From Candidatus Curtissbacteria bacterium RIFCSPLOWO2_01_FULL_37_9 (GTDB lineage Bacteria > Patescibacteriota > Microgenomatia > Curtissbacterales > GWA2-41-24), in the NCBI GenBank assembly GCA_001776425.1, contig MFBN01000024.1:1-6113 (forward strand): DNA of 6,113 nucleotides. The letters run 5' to 3'. This document shows, piece after piece, positions 1 to 5,634 of the stretch (the first letter of the stretch is position 1; the number at the start of each line of letters is the position of its first letter). The notes under the pieces are model-generated. The model saw nothing but the letters and a program-made list of their open reading frames with translations, searched no databases and was not told the origin of the DNA. Both the position numbers and the translations under genes were made by a program.

Positions 1-471
1 TCGGCAAGAATCAAAGCATATGGGCAAATTGATGAACTCAATTCACAAATAGGGATAATCCTATCTGAAATTCCCCCGCCAAAGATATCAAATAAACTAC
101 TAAGAGTTCAAGATGAACTTTTTGTTCTGGGTGCGGATTTATCAGCGCCGGTTGAGATCAAAGTCAGAATACCAAGAGTAAAGAAAAATTATATTACTCG
201 GCTCGAAAAAGAAATTGATGCTTGGGAAAAAGATTTACCGAAACTTAGGAATTTCATATTACCGGGAGGAAATAAGGTTGGTGCAAGACTTCACTTGGCT
301 CGTGCAATAACCAGGAGAGCTGAACGATCAATTGTTGCCCTGGAACAAAGGGAAAAAATCAACAAAAATGTATTAATCTACACTAACCGCCTCTCCGACT
401 GGTTTTTTGTGGCTGCTCGCTACGTAAATTACCTTGAAAAAATATCGGAAACTATTTGGAAAGGTAGATAA
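1..471 (+). CDS. Corrinoid (cob(I)alamin) adenosyltransferase, PduO/MMAB type, N-terminus missing
   Basis: The open frame enters from the left edge and runs 156 codons to TAA. The family transfers the 5'-deoxyadenosyl group of ATP to cob(I)alamin, giving adenosylcobalamin, in the cytoplasm, usually as a trimer. Visible family motifs are KAYGQIDELNSQIG (residues 5-18 of the fragment), FILPGG (85-90), the helix with HLARAITRRAERS (98-110, including the arginine-rich RRAER signature) and TNRLSDWFFVAAR (128-140, usually YLNRLSD in the family). About 30 N-terminal residues, including the ATP-binding TGD.G.T-like segment, should lie outside the window, so neither start nor promoter can be judged. 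The gene converges on nrdJ with 9 bp between stops. Since NrdJ needs adenosylcobalamin, the pairing suggests this enzyme supplies or regenerates that cofactor from salvaged corrinoid. Family assignment is firm; the link to NrdJ is inference from family knowledge and position. Confidence 0.93.
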   Translation, partial: SARIKAYGQIDELNSQIGIILSEIPPPKISNKLLRVQDELFVLGADLSAPVEIKVRIPRVKKNYITRLEKEIDAWEKDLPKLRNFILPGGNKVGARLHLARAITRRAERSIVALEQREKINKNVLIYTNRLSDWFFVAARYVNYLEKISETIWKGR

Positions 472-482
472 AAAACCTACCT
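462..482. repeat. Inverted repeat spanning the convergent stop codons
   Basis: AGGTAG (462-467) and CTACCT (477-482) form a 6-bp stem around a 9-nt A-rich loop. The stem covers the adenosyltransferase stop and the first two bases of the nrdJ stop triplet. No T-tract follows on either strand, so it is not a standard intrinsic terminator. It may be a weak bidirectional stem-loop marking both 3' ends, or chance. Confidence 0.25.
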
Positions 483-3267
483 AACTGCACTTAGACCAAC
501 CGCAGGTTGGATTAATACACTGGCGGCAACCCTCAAGGTAAACAATAGGACTTGAACAATCCGGACAGATTGAAAATTTGCTCTCATGAATTTTATCCTC
601 ATTTTGAGAAATCGAGCTAACTACTGCTGATTGAGTTGACCCCTTAAATTGTTGTTTTAAATGACTAATCGGTAACAATGAAGAATTACCGTTTAATGGC
701 AACTGCTGTGTTTTACCGTTAGTTTTTGTTTCACCGTTACTGGCTTGAGTCTGGCCGTTTTTTAAAACCCCACTTGCGGAGTTACTTGGTACGGAGTTTG
801 ATAAAACCTGCACTGAATCTTCCTGCTCGGTGATTTCCGGCAATTGAAGCTGTTTTGAGTGGGATATCTCCAAAAGCGATTTACCAACAGCATCAAATGC
901 CGATAAGACACTTTCAGGCCCAAAACCATATGGGGTTCCGCAAGAGATTCCTACCAAATCAGAAGCAATTTCTTCAAGCGACGCTCCGTATTTAAGAGCA
1001 CGGGAGGCTAATCTTCCGGTTACTTCCGCGGCACCGGCAATATAACCGCCGGTTTTACCAATGGTCACAAATACTTCCACCGGCTCGCCTTCACCATCAC
1101 GAAATACCGAAGTGTAAACAGGCCCAATATCCGCTTTTTTACGAATTCTCATTCCCCATGCTTCCTGAGGAGTCGGCTTCTTTTTAGGCACAAATTCGCC
1201 CTGATTATTATTATTTATCATTTGAGCGACTGCTCCTAAACCGTTGCGGCCCGGTACCAGCTGGTCATAATAAGATGTGCTTTTATTGACTTCAAGAACT
1301 TGTTTAACTCTTGACTCGTCCCGATAAATAGTTATCATTTGGCAACCCAATTCATACGTTAACCAATATGCTTTTCTGACATCATCTACTGTTGCATTAT
1401 TAGGAAAATTGATTGTTTTGGATATTCCATTGTCCGTATATTTCTGAAAAGCAGCTTGCATCCTGACATGATCCTGTGGTGAAATATCACCTGCGACAAC
1501 AAAATTCTTCTTAATGTTTTCGGGAATTTCTTCTATATTCTGAACGGATCCGCGGTTATTTTCGATTTTTACCAAAAGTTCCTCGGAATAAATCCCTGCT
1601 TGTTTTATCGCTTCTAACAAATAAGGGTTCGTATTAAAAAGTCTTTTGCCTTCAATCGTATTTTTGGCAAAAGTCAGGGCAAAATGAGGTTCAATACCGC
1701 TTGAACAATCAGCTAATAGGGAAATCGTACCGGTTGGCGCAATTGTAGTTCTGGCAGCATTTCTCGGACGAAGATTACCACCTTTATCATAAATTGAATG
1801 TTTAAATGCCGGGAAAACACCTCGAATTTTTGCTAATCTTTCACTGGCAATATCAGCTTCTTTTTGGACAAAAGCCATCACTTTTTCTGCCAAACTAAAA
1901 CCCTCCGAAGAATTGTATCCAATCCCAAGTTTCACCAGCATATCAGCCCAACCCATTATTCCTAACCCGATTCTGCGAATTTTAGAAGTCATCTTTTCTA
2001 TTTCATTTACCGGATATTCATTCATATCCAAAACATTATCCAAGAAGTGAATAGAAGTATGAATAGTTTTTTTAAGATTAGTCCAGTCAATCCTTTTTTC
2101 TGTTTCCCCATTATATTTTTTATTGAAAATAAATTTAGATAAATTTATCGATCCTAATGTACAGGCATCGTAAGGCAAAAGCGGCTGTTCGGCACAAGGA
2201 TTGGTGGCTTCTATCAAGCCAATATGGGGAGTTGGATTAGCCCGGGAATTGTTTATTCTGTCGATTAATATCATACCAGGATCACCGTACTGCCAAGCAA
2301 GTCTGGTTACTAAGTTGAAGAATTTCTTTGCATTCAATTTATCCGTAACTTGGCCGGTTCTGGGATTAATCAGCTGATAACCTTCCCCTTCTTCTTTAGA
2401 ACGACAAAGATCGTAAAGCTTGGTTACTCCTTCTTCGACTCTGACATTTTTTAGATCTAAATCACGGATAGTATAAGCATCTTTAATCTCTTCGACGATT
2501 TTCTCGATAGTATCATCAAAATCCTTTTCGTTTTCCAAGAATTTAGAGTCTTCTTTTACTCTCTCCATAAAATCTTCTGTTACGGTAATTGAAATATTGA
2601 AATTTGTTAATGAGAATTCATCAACTTTATGAACGGCGAACCTCAGAATATCAGGATGCGAATAATGCAAAATTCCCATATTAGCACCACGGCGTACGCC
2701 CCCTTGCCTAATCTGGGAAGTAACATCGTTATATGCTTGTAAAAAGGCTACCGGACCTGTAGATTTACCCTTAGACGTACCGATAATATCATCCTTTGGG
2801 CGTAGCTTCGAAAAAGAAAAGCCTGTTCCACCACCCATTTTGTGAATCATTGCCATATCCCGCATAGTTTTGAGGATTGACTCCATTTCATCTTCGACTG
2901 GTAAAACAAAACACGCGGAAAGCGACTGGCCAACCTTACCGCTGTTTATTAAAGTAGGCGTATTTGGAATAAACTTCTGGGAAGCCATCAGTTTATAAAA
3001 CTCGAGCGCTGTTAACCGATGGTTTTTTGAACCGTCATATAAACGATCAGCTGCCGAAATATAATATGCGATTCGCCAAAACATATCTTTTGGCGACTCG
3101 ATAGGCTCTCCGGATTCATTACGGAATGAATATCGAGTTTTAGCTATATAGGCGGCATTTTTAGAAAGTGCAGGCTCAATAAGGTTTTTTGGGGCTGATG
3201 GAATTTGTCTTCCAAATTTTCGAGCCTCTTCTCTATTTACTTTTTTCTTTAATCTGGTATTTTTCAT
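481..3267 (-). CDS. nrdJ: Adenosylcobalamin-dependent class II ribonucleotide reductase, NrdJ with C-terminal zinc ribbon
   Basis: This 928-residue enzyme reduces ribonucleotides to deoxyribonucleotides using a thiyl radical made from adenosylcobalamin. The expected active-site residues are present: C119 (in SACF) and C369 (in DACTLGSINL) match the reducing pair, and C358 in NPCAE is the likely radical cysteine with N356 and E360. The spacing C358-C369 (11 residues) equals that of Thermotoga maritima NrdJ (C322/C333). PTGTIS is at 511-516, a TSCPD-type domain at about 715-800, a polar low-complexity linker at about 806-898, and a zinc ribbon at 899-928 (C901, C904, C914, C917, C922, C927) ending CGWSKCS, whose last cysteines should re-reduce the active site. 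No N-terminal ATP-cone is seen, so overall-activity control probably acts through NrdR. Residues about 239-297 form a charged stretch longer than I expect for the family. The ATG overlaps the nrdR stop (ATGA), so coupled translation is likely; only a distant AAAGG lies upstream. Confidence 0.97.
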   Translation of the reverse strand: MKNTRLKKKVNREEARKFGRQIPSAPKNLIEPALSKNAAYIAKTRYSFRNESGEPIESPKDMFWRIAYYISAADRLYDGSKNHRLTALEFYKLMASQKFIPNTPTLINSGKVGQSLSACFVLPVEDEMESILKTMRDMAMIHKMGGGTGFSFSKLRPKDDIIGTSKGKSTGPVAFLQAYNDVTSQIRQGGVRRGANMGILHYSHPDILRFAVHKVDEFSLTNFNISITVTEDFMERVKEDSKFLENEKDFDDTIEKIVEEIKDAYTIRDLDLKNVRVEEGVTKLYDLCRSKEEGEGYQLINPRTGQVTDKLNAKKFFNLVTRLAWQYGDPGMILIDRINNSRANPTPHIGLIEATNPCAEQPLLPYDACTLGSINLSKFIFNKKYNGETEKRIDWTNLKKTIHTSIHFLDNVLDMNEYPVNEIEKMTSKIRRIGLGIMGWADMLVKLGIGYNSSEGFSLAEKVMAFVQKEADIASERLAKIRGVFPAFKHSIYDKGGNLRPRNAARTTIAPTGTISLLADCSSGIEPHFALTFAKNTIEGKRLFNTNPYLLEAIKQAGIYSEELLVKIENNRGSVQNIEEIPENIKKNFVVAGDISPQDHVRMQAAFQKYTDNGISKTINFPNNATVDDVRKAYWLTYELGCQMITIYRDESRVKQVLEVNKSTSYYDQLVPGRNGLGAVAQMINNNNQGEFVPKKKPTPQEAWGMRIRKKADIGPVYTSVFRDGEGEPVEVFVTIGKTGGYIAGAAEVTGRLASRALKYGASLEEIASDLVGISCGTPYGFGPESVLSAFDAVGKSLLEISHSKQLQLPEITEQEDSVQVLSNSVPSNSASGVLKNGQTQASNGETKTNGKTQQLPLNGNSSLLPISHLKQQFKGSTQSAVVSSISQNEDKIHESKFSICPDCSSPIVYLEGCRQCINPTCGWSKCS

Positions 3268-3728
3268 CTGCTTTTTAAACCTTTTGACAACTTTGCGAGT
3301 TCTTTTTCAAAATCAGAAAGATCCGCAAACTGTCTGTAAACCGATGCGAAACGGATATAAGCAATTTCATCTACTTTTTTAAGCTTTTTAGTAACCAATT
3401 CACCAATTTTTTTGCTAGAAACTTCTTCTGACCCGCTTTTTCTCAAATCCGCTTCTACCCCATCAAGAATTTTTTCAACATCCCCTGCAGAAACAGGCCT
3501 TTTTTCGCACGCTTTTATAATTCCGGTTCGCAGTTTTACTCTGTCGAATACTTCCCTTTTGCCGTCTTTTTTAATTATTAAAAGATCCAGAGTTTCCGCT
3601 CTTTCAAATGACGTAAATCTGCGATTGCACTTTTGACACTCACGTCTTCTACGGGTTGTCTTACCGTCAGTACCTTCTCTTTTATCAACAACACGCGTTA
3701 ATTCGTGTGCACAAAACGGACAAATCAC
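3264..3728 (-). CDS. nrdR: Transcriptional repressor NrdR (zinc ribbon plus ATP-cone)
   Basis: The 154-residue product has the full NrdR layout and usual length. A zinc ribbon occupies residues 1-36 (C3, C6, C31, C34) and contains the basic run RRRR at 26-29 that belongs to the DNA-contacting part. An ATP-cone follows at about 47-137, including IIKKDGKREVFDR (51-63) and IRFASVYRQF (125-134). The family senses ATP/dATP through the cone and represses ribonucleotide reductase genes when dATP is plentiful. The start is GTG at 3726-3728, which puts the first CPFC two residues in, as in other NrdR proteins; AGAGAAG lies 6 nt upstream as a modest Shine-Dalgarno. The TGA stop overlaps the nrdJ ATG by 4 nt, so the two form one operon. 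Two NrdR-box-like sites lie 120-165 bp upstream, which points to autoregulation. Assignment is very secure. Confidence 0.97.
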   Translation of the reverse strand: MICPFCAHELTRVVDKREGTDGKTTRRRRECQKCNRRFTSFERAETLDLLIIKKDGKREVFDRVKLRTGIIKACEKRPVSAGDVEKILDGVEADLRKSGSEEVSSKKIGELVTKKLKKVDEIAYIRFASVYRQFADLSDFEKELAKLSKGLKSR

Positions 3729-3801
3729 TTTGCTTCTCTCAGAAACTTAAATTTATTCTGCCCAATGTCTTGAAAAACTTGCGCTCTGACTGCAGACTAA
3801 T

Positions 3802-3822
3802 CCCTGTTTATATAGTTCAGGG
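3802..3822 (-). repeat. Small inverted repeat in the nrdR leader
   Basis: CCCTG (3802-3806) and CAGGG (3818-3822) could form a 5-bp stem with an 11-nt AT-rich loop in the untranslated leader of nrdR. The palindrome GGGCCC (3820-3825) overlaps its edge. It is too short to claim a regulatory role; the low stem length makes chance likely. Confidence 0.2.
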
Positions 3823-3846
3823 CCCTATTTCACGAAAAATCCAAAA

Positions 3847-3862
3847 GCACAATATATTGTGG
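3847..3862. promoter_or_regulatory. NrdR box 1 (operator)
   Basis: This 16-bp site contains the perfect 14-bp palindrome CACAATATATTGTG (3848-3861). It matches the published NrdR-box pattern acaCwAtATaTwGwgt at 14 of 16 positions, failing only at the two outer bases. It would lie just downstream of the start of transcription from the candidate promoter at 3872-3901. Its centre is 32 bp from that of box 2, the roughly three-turn spacing typical of paired NrdR boxes. The adjacent gene is nrdR itself. Confidence 0.88.
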
Positions 3863-3871
3863 TCTAACTCC

Positions 3872-3901
3872 AGCTTAGGCACTAAATGTAGCTCTTGTCA
3901 A
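3872..3901 (-). promoter_or_regulatory. Candidate promoter P1 of nrdR-nrdJ
   Basis: A perfect -35, TTGACA (read on - at 3901-3896), is followed after 18 bp by TAAGCT (3877-3872), which keeps the important T-A...T positions of a -10 but is otherwise weak. Transcription would begin near 3865 and give a leader of about 135 nt. NrdR box 2 fills almost the whole spacer and box 1 lies across the first transcribed bases, an arrangement that suits repression by blocking RNA polymerase. Confidence 0.55.
3879..3894. promoter_or_regulatory. NrdR box 2 (operator, weaker half of the pair)
   Basis: GCACTAAATGTAGCTC matches acaCwAtATaTwGwgt at 10 of 16 positions, including all eight invariant core positions (C, w, A, AT, T, w, G). 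By itself it would be a weak call. Its 32-bp centre-to-centre distance from the near-perfect box 1 and its position between the -35 and -10 elements of P1 make it convincing. Confidence 0.72.
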
Positions 3902-3971
3902 TACCCTAAATATTTTGTTAGATTTCATGAAATTCTAGACTGTTATAACCAATGTTCGATTGTATTAGCAC

Positions 3972-4001
3972 ATTTTAAACCGAATAAAACCCGAAAGTCA
4001 A
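3972..4001 (-). promoter_or_regulatory. Candidate upstream promoter P2 of nrdR-nrdJ
   Basis: TTGACT (read on - at 4001-3996) is followed after 18 bp by TAAAAT (3977-3972), five of six matches to each consensus hexamer. It would start transcription near 3965, upstream of both NrdR boxes, so the boxes would act as downstream roadblocks for it. In AT-rich DNA such matches also arise by chance. Confidence 0.4.
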
Positions 4002-4035
4002 CACAGAAAAAATTGGCGGATTCGAATATAGGATT

Positions 4036-4338
4036 TTAGTTAATAAATCCAAGGAGATCTCTTGATTCCTGCGACATTTTCGCAGGGTCCCATAGAGGAT
4101 CAAATGTAAGTTCAACAGAAACGTCAGATACTCCTTTTATCGACTTTAGCTTTGTAGATATATCCTTGACAAAATATGACTCCAGAGGACAACCAGGGGT
4201 AGTAAGAGTCATTAAAACTACAACTCTGCTGCTTTCTACATGAATACTGTAAATTAATCCTAAATCAACTATATTAATACCCAGTTCAGGATCCAAACAC
4301 AATTTTAATTTAGCTATTATTTCCTCTTGAGAAACCAT
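4036..4338 (-). CDS. MIP18/DUF59-family Fe-S cluster assembly factor (SufT/YitW-like)
   Basis: The 100-residue protein is essentially one MIP18 (FeS_assembly_P) domain. Signature segments are DPELGINIVDLGLIY (16-30), TTPGCPL (46-52) with the conserved C50, and FDPLWDPAKMS (79-89). Stand-alone proteins of this family help mature Fe-S proteins or pass on clusters in the cytoplasm; the client is not known here. Length is normal for a stand-alone member. The ATG at 4336-4338 has GAGGG 7 nt upstream, a fair ribosome binding site. The gene begins 32 bp after the propeller gene ends, with no visible terminator between them, so co-transcription is plausible. No other suf/isc gene is in the window. 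Phenylacetate-pathway PaaD is the same superfamily but is usually larger and sits with paaABCE, so it is less likely. Confidence 0.9.
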   Translation of the reverse strand: MVSQEEIIAKLKLCLDPELGINIVDLGLIYSIHVESSRVVVLMTLTTPGCPLESYFVKDISTKLKSIKGVSDVSVELTFDPLWDPAKMSQESRDLLGFIN

Positions 4339-4370
4339 TAGGTTACCCTCACTCTACTACAGGGATATTA

Positions 4371-5546
4371 CTAAGTCAATTTCTTTAGGATAAAAATATA
4401 ACCTGCCTTATCATCTGAAATAAATAAGTTGCCCTTTTTGTCAAAAACTAAATCAACAGGTCTGCCAATAACCTGACTTCCGTTTAAAAAGCCGGTTATA
4501 AAATCTTCCTCGGATACTATCTTTTCACCTTCAACGTTAAGCTTAACAACTTTATATCCAACCGGTTTTGTACTATTCCAGGAGCCGTGATAAGAAATCA
4601 ATAAGTCTCCTTGCCACTCGGACGGAAATTGCCCTGAGTAAATGAATGAAAGGCCCAAAGGAGCACAATGCGCGCAAATATCAAAAACCGGCGGTTGTGT
4701 CTCACCGCAAGGCGGCTGAGGCATAATTTGTGTATATAAATTTTTATCAAATACCGTATCGTGGATGCGGTTCCCATAGCATTTAGGCCAGCCATAGTCC
4801 TTATCTTTTTCTATTATATTGATTTCATCGGGAGGCAGTTTATCACCTAGAAAATCCCTACCCATTTCTGTTGCCCAAATTTTGAAAGTTTGGGGATGAA
4901 ATATGAAAAAAACGCTATTTCGAAGTCCTCTTGCAAAAATATCAACTGATGAACTTTTCATATCAGCAGTAAGGATTGTTCCGTTTCTTTCGTCTTTTTC
5001 TATACAGACATCACACGTTGAACCTACCGAAATATAAAGATTTCCATCCGGGCCAAACTCTATTGTCCTTGTACTATGTCTGCCGCCGCCTGGCAAACTT
5101 AGCTCCGATTTTTTGTTTGACACTTTCAAACTCTGGCTATCGTAGTCAAAAGATATAACGTTGTTAACTTCAGCAACATAAAGCCTACCATCTTTAAGAG
5201 CCAATCCGTGGGGACGATTTAAGCTATTTGCTAAAATGACTGTTTTATCCGCAATTCCGTCATGGTTATAATCCGGAAGCGCAACTACTTGCCCTGCTTT
5301 TGGAATACTTGCAAGTAACGTATCATTTTCGTCGAATTTAAGAACTCGCGGGGCAGTTAAGTCTTTTGCGAATATTTGGATAGAAAAATTATCGGGAATA
5401 TTAAGACCTAAATTATCTCCATTTACTCTATCAACTGGTATCTTGGCTGGCGGAAGAATTACGGGAAGCGTTCCCCTGTTTTTAAAAACAAAATAAAATA
5501 AAACGAAAAGTATGCTTAATAATATTACGGTTAATGCCCTTTTCAA
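4371..5546 (-). CDS. Membrane-anchored beta-propeller of the glucose/sorbosone dehydrogenase (GSDH, PQQ-type) family
   Basis: Residues 5-21 of 391 form one hydrophobic helix after MKR, an uncleaved anchor or signal peptide without a lipobox cysteine; the rest should face outward. The body fits the six-bladed GSDH fold: GGGRHSTRTIEFGPDGNLY (153-171) with H157 aligning to the catalytic histidine (H144) of soluble glucose dehydrogenase, FARGLRN (204-210) in the arginine region that contacts PQQ, YGWP (251-254), APLGLSFIYSG (295-305) and HGSWNSTKPVGYKVVKL (320-336), the last typical of the sorbosone-dehydrogenase branch. DYNHDGIAD (92-100) is a calcium-loop-like DxNxDGxxD. Cysteines pair as C178-x2-C181 and C291-x2-C294, plus C256 and C280. 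Substrate is unknown and PQQ use unproven. The start is TTG (5544-5546): no ATG, GTG or other TTG lies between it and the upstream in-frame stop, and no Shine-Dalgarno is seen. It precedes the MIP18 gene by 32 bp. Confidence 0.85.
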   Translation of the reverse strand: MKRALTVILLSILFVLFYFVFKNRGTLPVILPPAKIPVDRVNGDNLGLNIPDNFSIQIFAKDLTAPRVLKFDENDTLLASIPKAGQVVALPDYNHDGIADKTVILANSLNRPHGLALKDGRLYVAEVNNVISFDYDSQSLKVSNKKSELSLPGGGRHSTRTIEFGPDGNLYISVGSTCDVCIEKDERNGTILTADMKSSSVDIFARGLRNSVFFIFHPQTFKIWATEMGRDFLGDKLPPDEINIIEKDKDYGWPKCYGNRIHDTVFDKNLYTQIMPQPPCGETQPPVFDICAHCAPLGLSFIYSGQFPSEWQGDLLISYHGSWNSTKPVGYKVVKLNVEGEKIVSEEDFITGFLNGSQVIGRPVDLVFDKKGNLFISDDKAGYIFILKKLT

Positions 5547-5566
5547 GTTAAATAAAGTTTGAACAA

Positions 5567-5595
5567 TTGACTGGAATCCAACTTTGATCTATTCT
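5567..5595 (+). promoter_or_regulatory. Candidate promoter of the four-helix membrane protein gene
   Basis: TTGACT (5567-5572) and TATTCT (5590-5595) are separated by the optimal 17 bp. They match the consensus at five and four of six positions. Transcription would start near 5602, giving a leader of about 33 nt that contains the strong ribosome binding site. The -10 overlaps the -10 of the opposing promoter at 5591-5619. Confidence 0.5.
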
Positions 5596-5619
5596 AGCAA
5601 ATAGAACATATTTTATAAA
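5591..5619 (-). promoter_or_regulatory. Candidate promoter of the propeller gene
   Basis: Read on -, TTTATA (5619-5614) is followed after 17 bp by TAGAAT (5596-5591), which is preceded by TGC, an extended -10. Transcription would start near 5584, leaving a leader of about 38 nt before the TTG start. The element shares its -10 bases with the divergent promoter on +, so the two may compete for polymerase. Confidence 0.5.
5592..5606. repeat. Inverted repeat TTCTA-N5-TAGAA at the divergent promoters
   Basis: TTCTA (5592-5596) and TAGAA (5602-5606) are perfect inverted arms around GCAAA. The repeat overlaps both -10 candidates and the predicted + strand start point. It could be an operator controlling both directions. 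Short AT-rich arms make chance a real alternative. Confidence 0.3.
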
Positions 5620-5620
5620 A

Positions 5621-5631
5621 AAGGAGGTGAT
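5621..5631 (+). promoter_or_regulatory. Near-ideal Shine-Dalgarno of the membrane protein gene
   Basis: AAGGAGGTGAT is complementary over all 11 bases to the usual 3' end of bacterial 16S rRNA. GGAGG ends 7 nt before the ATG at 5635, a productive spacing. It fixes that start codon and contrasts with the weak or absent sites before nrdJ, nrdR and the propeller gene. Confidence 0.93.
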
Positions 5632-5634
5632 ATT

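Larger units (their letters stand above)
3729..4035. other. Intergenic control region of the nrdR-nrdJ operon
   Basis: This 307-bp gap between the MIP18-type gene and nrdR contains two NrdR-box-like sites, two candidate - strand promoters and a leader of roughly 135 nt before nrdR (listed separately). I looked for a tRNA, a cobalamin riboswitch and a Rho-independent terminator for the upstream gene and found none. A T-run on the - strand at 4007-4012 has no stem in front of it. An open + strand frame across the gap (3656-4039) starts inside nrdR and looks non-coding. Confidence 0.7.

Noticed and set aside
2377..2553. Intein or group I intron inside nrdJ
   Set aside because: The extra stretch is only about 55 residues, remains in frame and lacks intein splice-junction residues; the NPCAE region is uninterrupted.
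3412..3636. Open frame of 74 codons on + inside nrdR
   Set aside because: It lies wholly antisense to a secure nrdR and has no protein-like features.
3954..4030. tRNA T-arm-like strings (GTTCGATT near 3954 and ATTCGAAT near 4020)
   Set aside because: The flanking bases do not pair as a T-stem, and no acceptor, D or anticodon arms can be drawn on either strand.
3729..4035. Cobalamin riboswitch controlling the RNR operon
   Set aside because: No B12-box-like sequence or extended stem structure was found; the NrdR boxes explain the region better.
3656..4039. Open frame of 127 codons on + across the nrdR upstream gap
   Set aside because: It starts inside nrdR, runs through the NrdR boxes and promoter elements, has no ribosome binding site and resembles no family I know.
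4031..4050. Inverted repeat GGATTT-N8-AAATCC over the MIP18-type gene stop as a terminator
   Set aside because: The 6-bp stem is AT-rich and no T-tract follows it directly on the - strand.
4598..4795. Open frame of 65 codons on - within the propeller gene
   Set aside because: It is an out-of-frame shadow of a well-supported gene on the same strand.
4665..5015. CxxC pairs of the propeller as cytochrome c haem sites
   Set aside because: Neither pair is followed by histidine (CDVCI and CAHCA), so the CxxCH motif is absent.
4976..5158. Open frame of 60 codons on + within the propeller gene
   Set aside because: It is antisense to conserved GSDH motifs and has no start signals.
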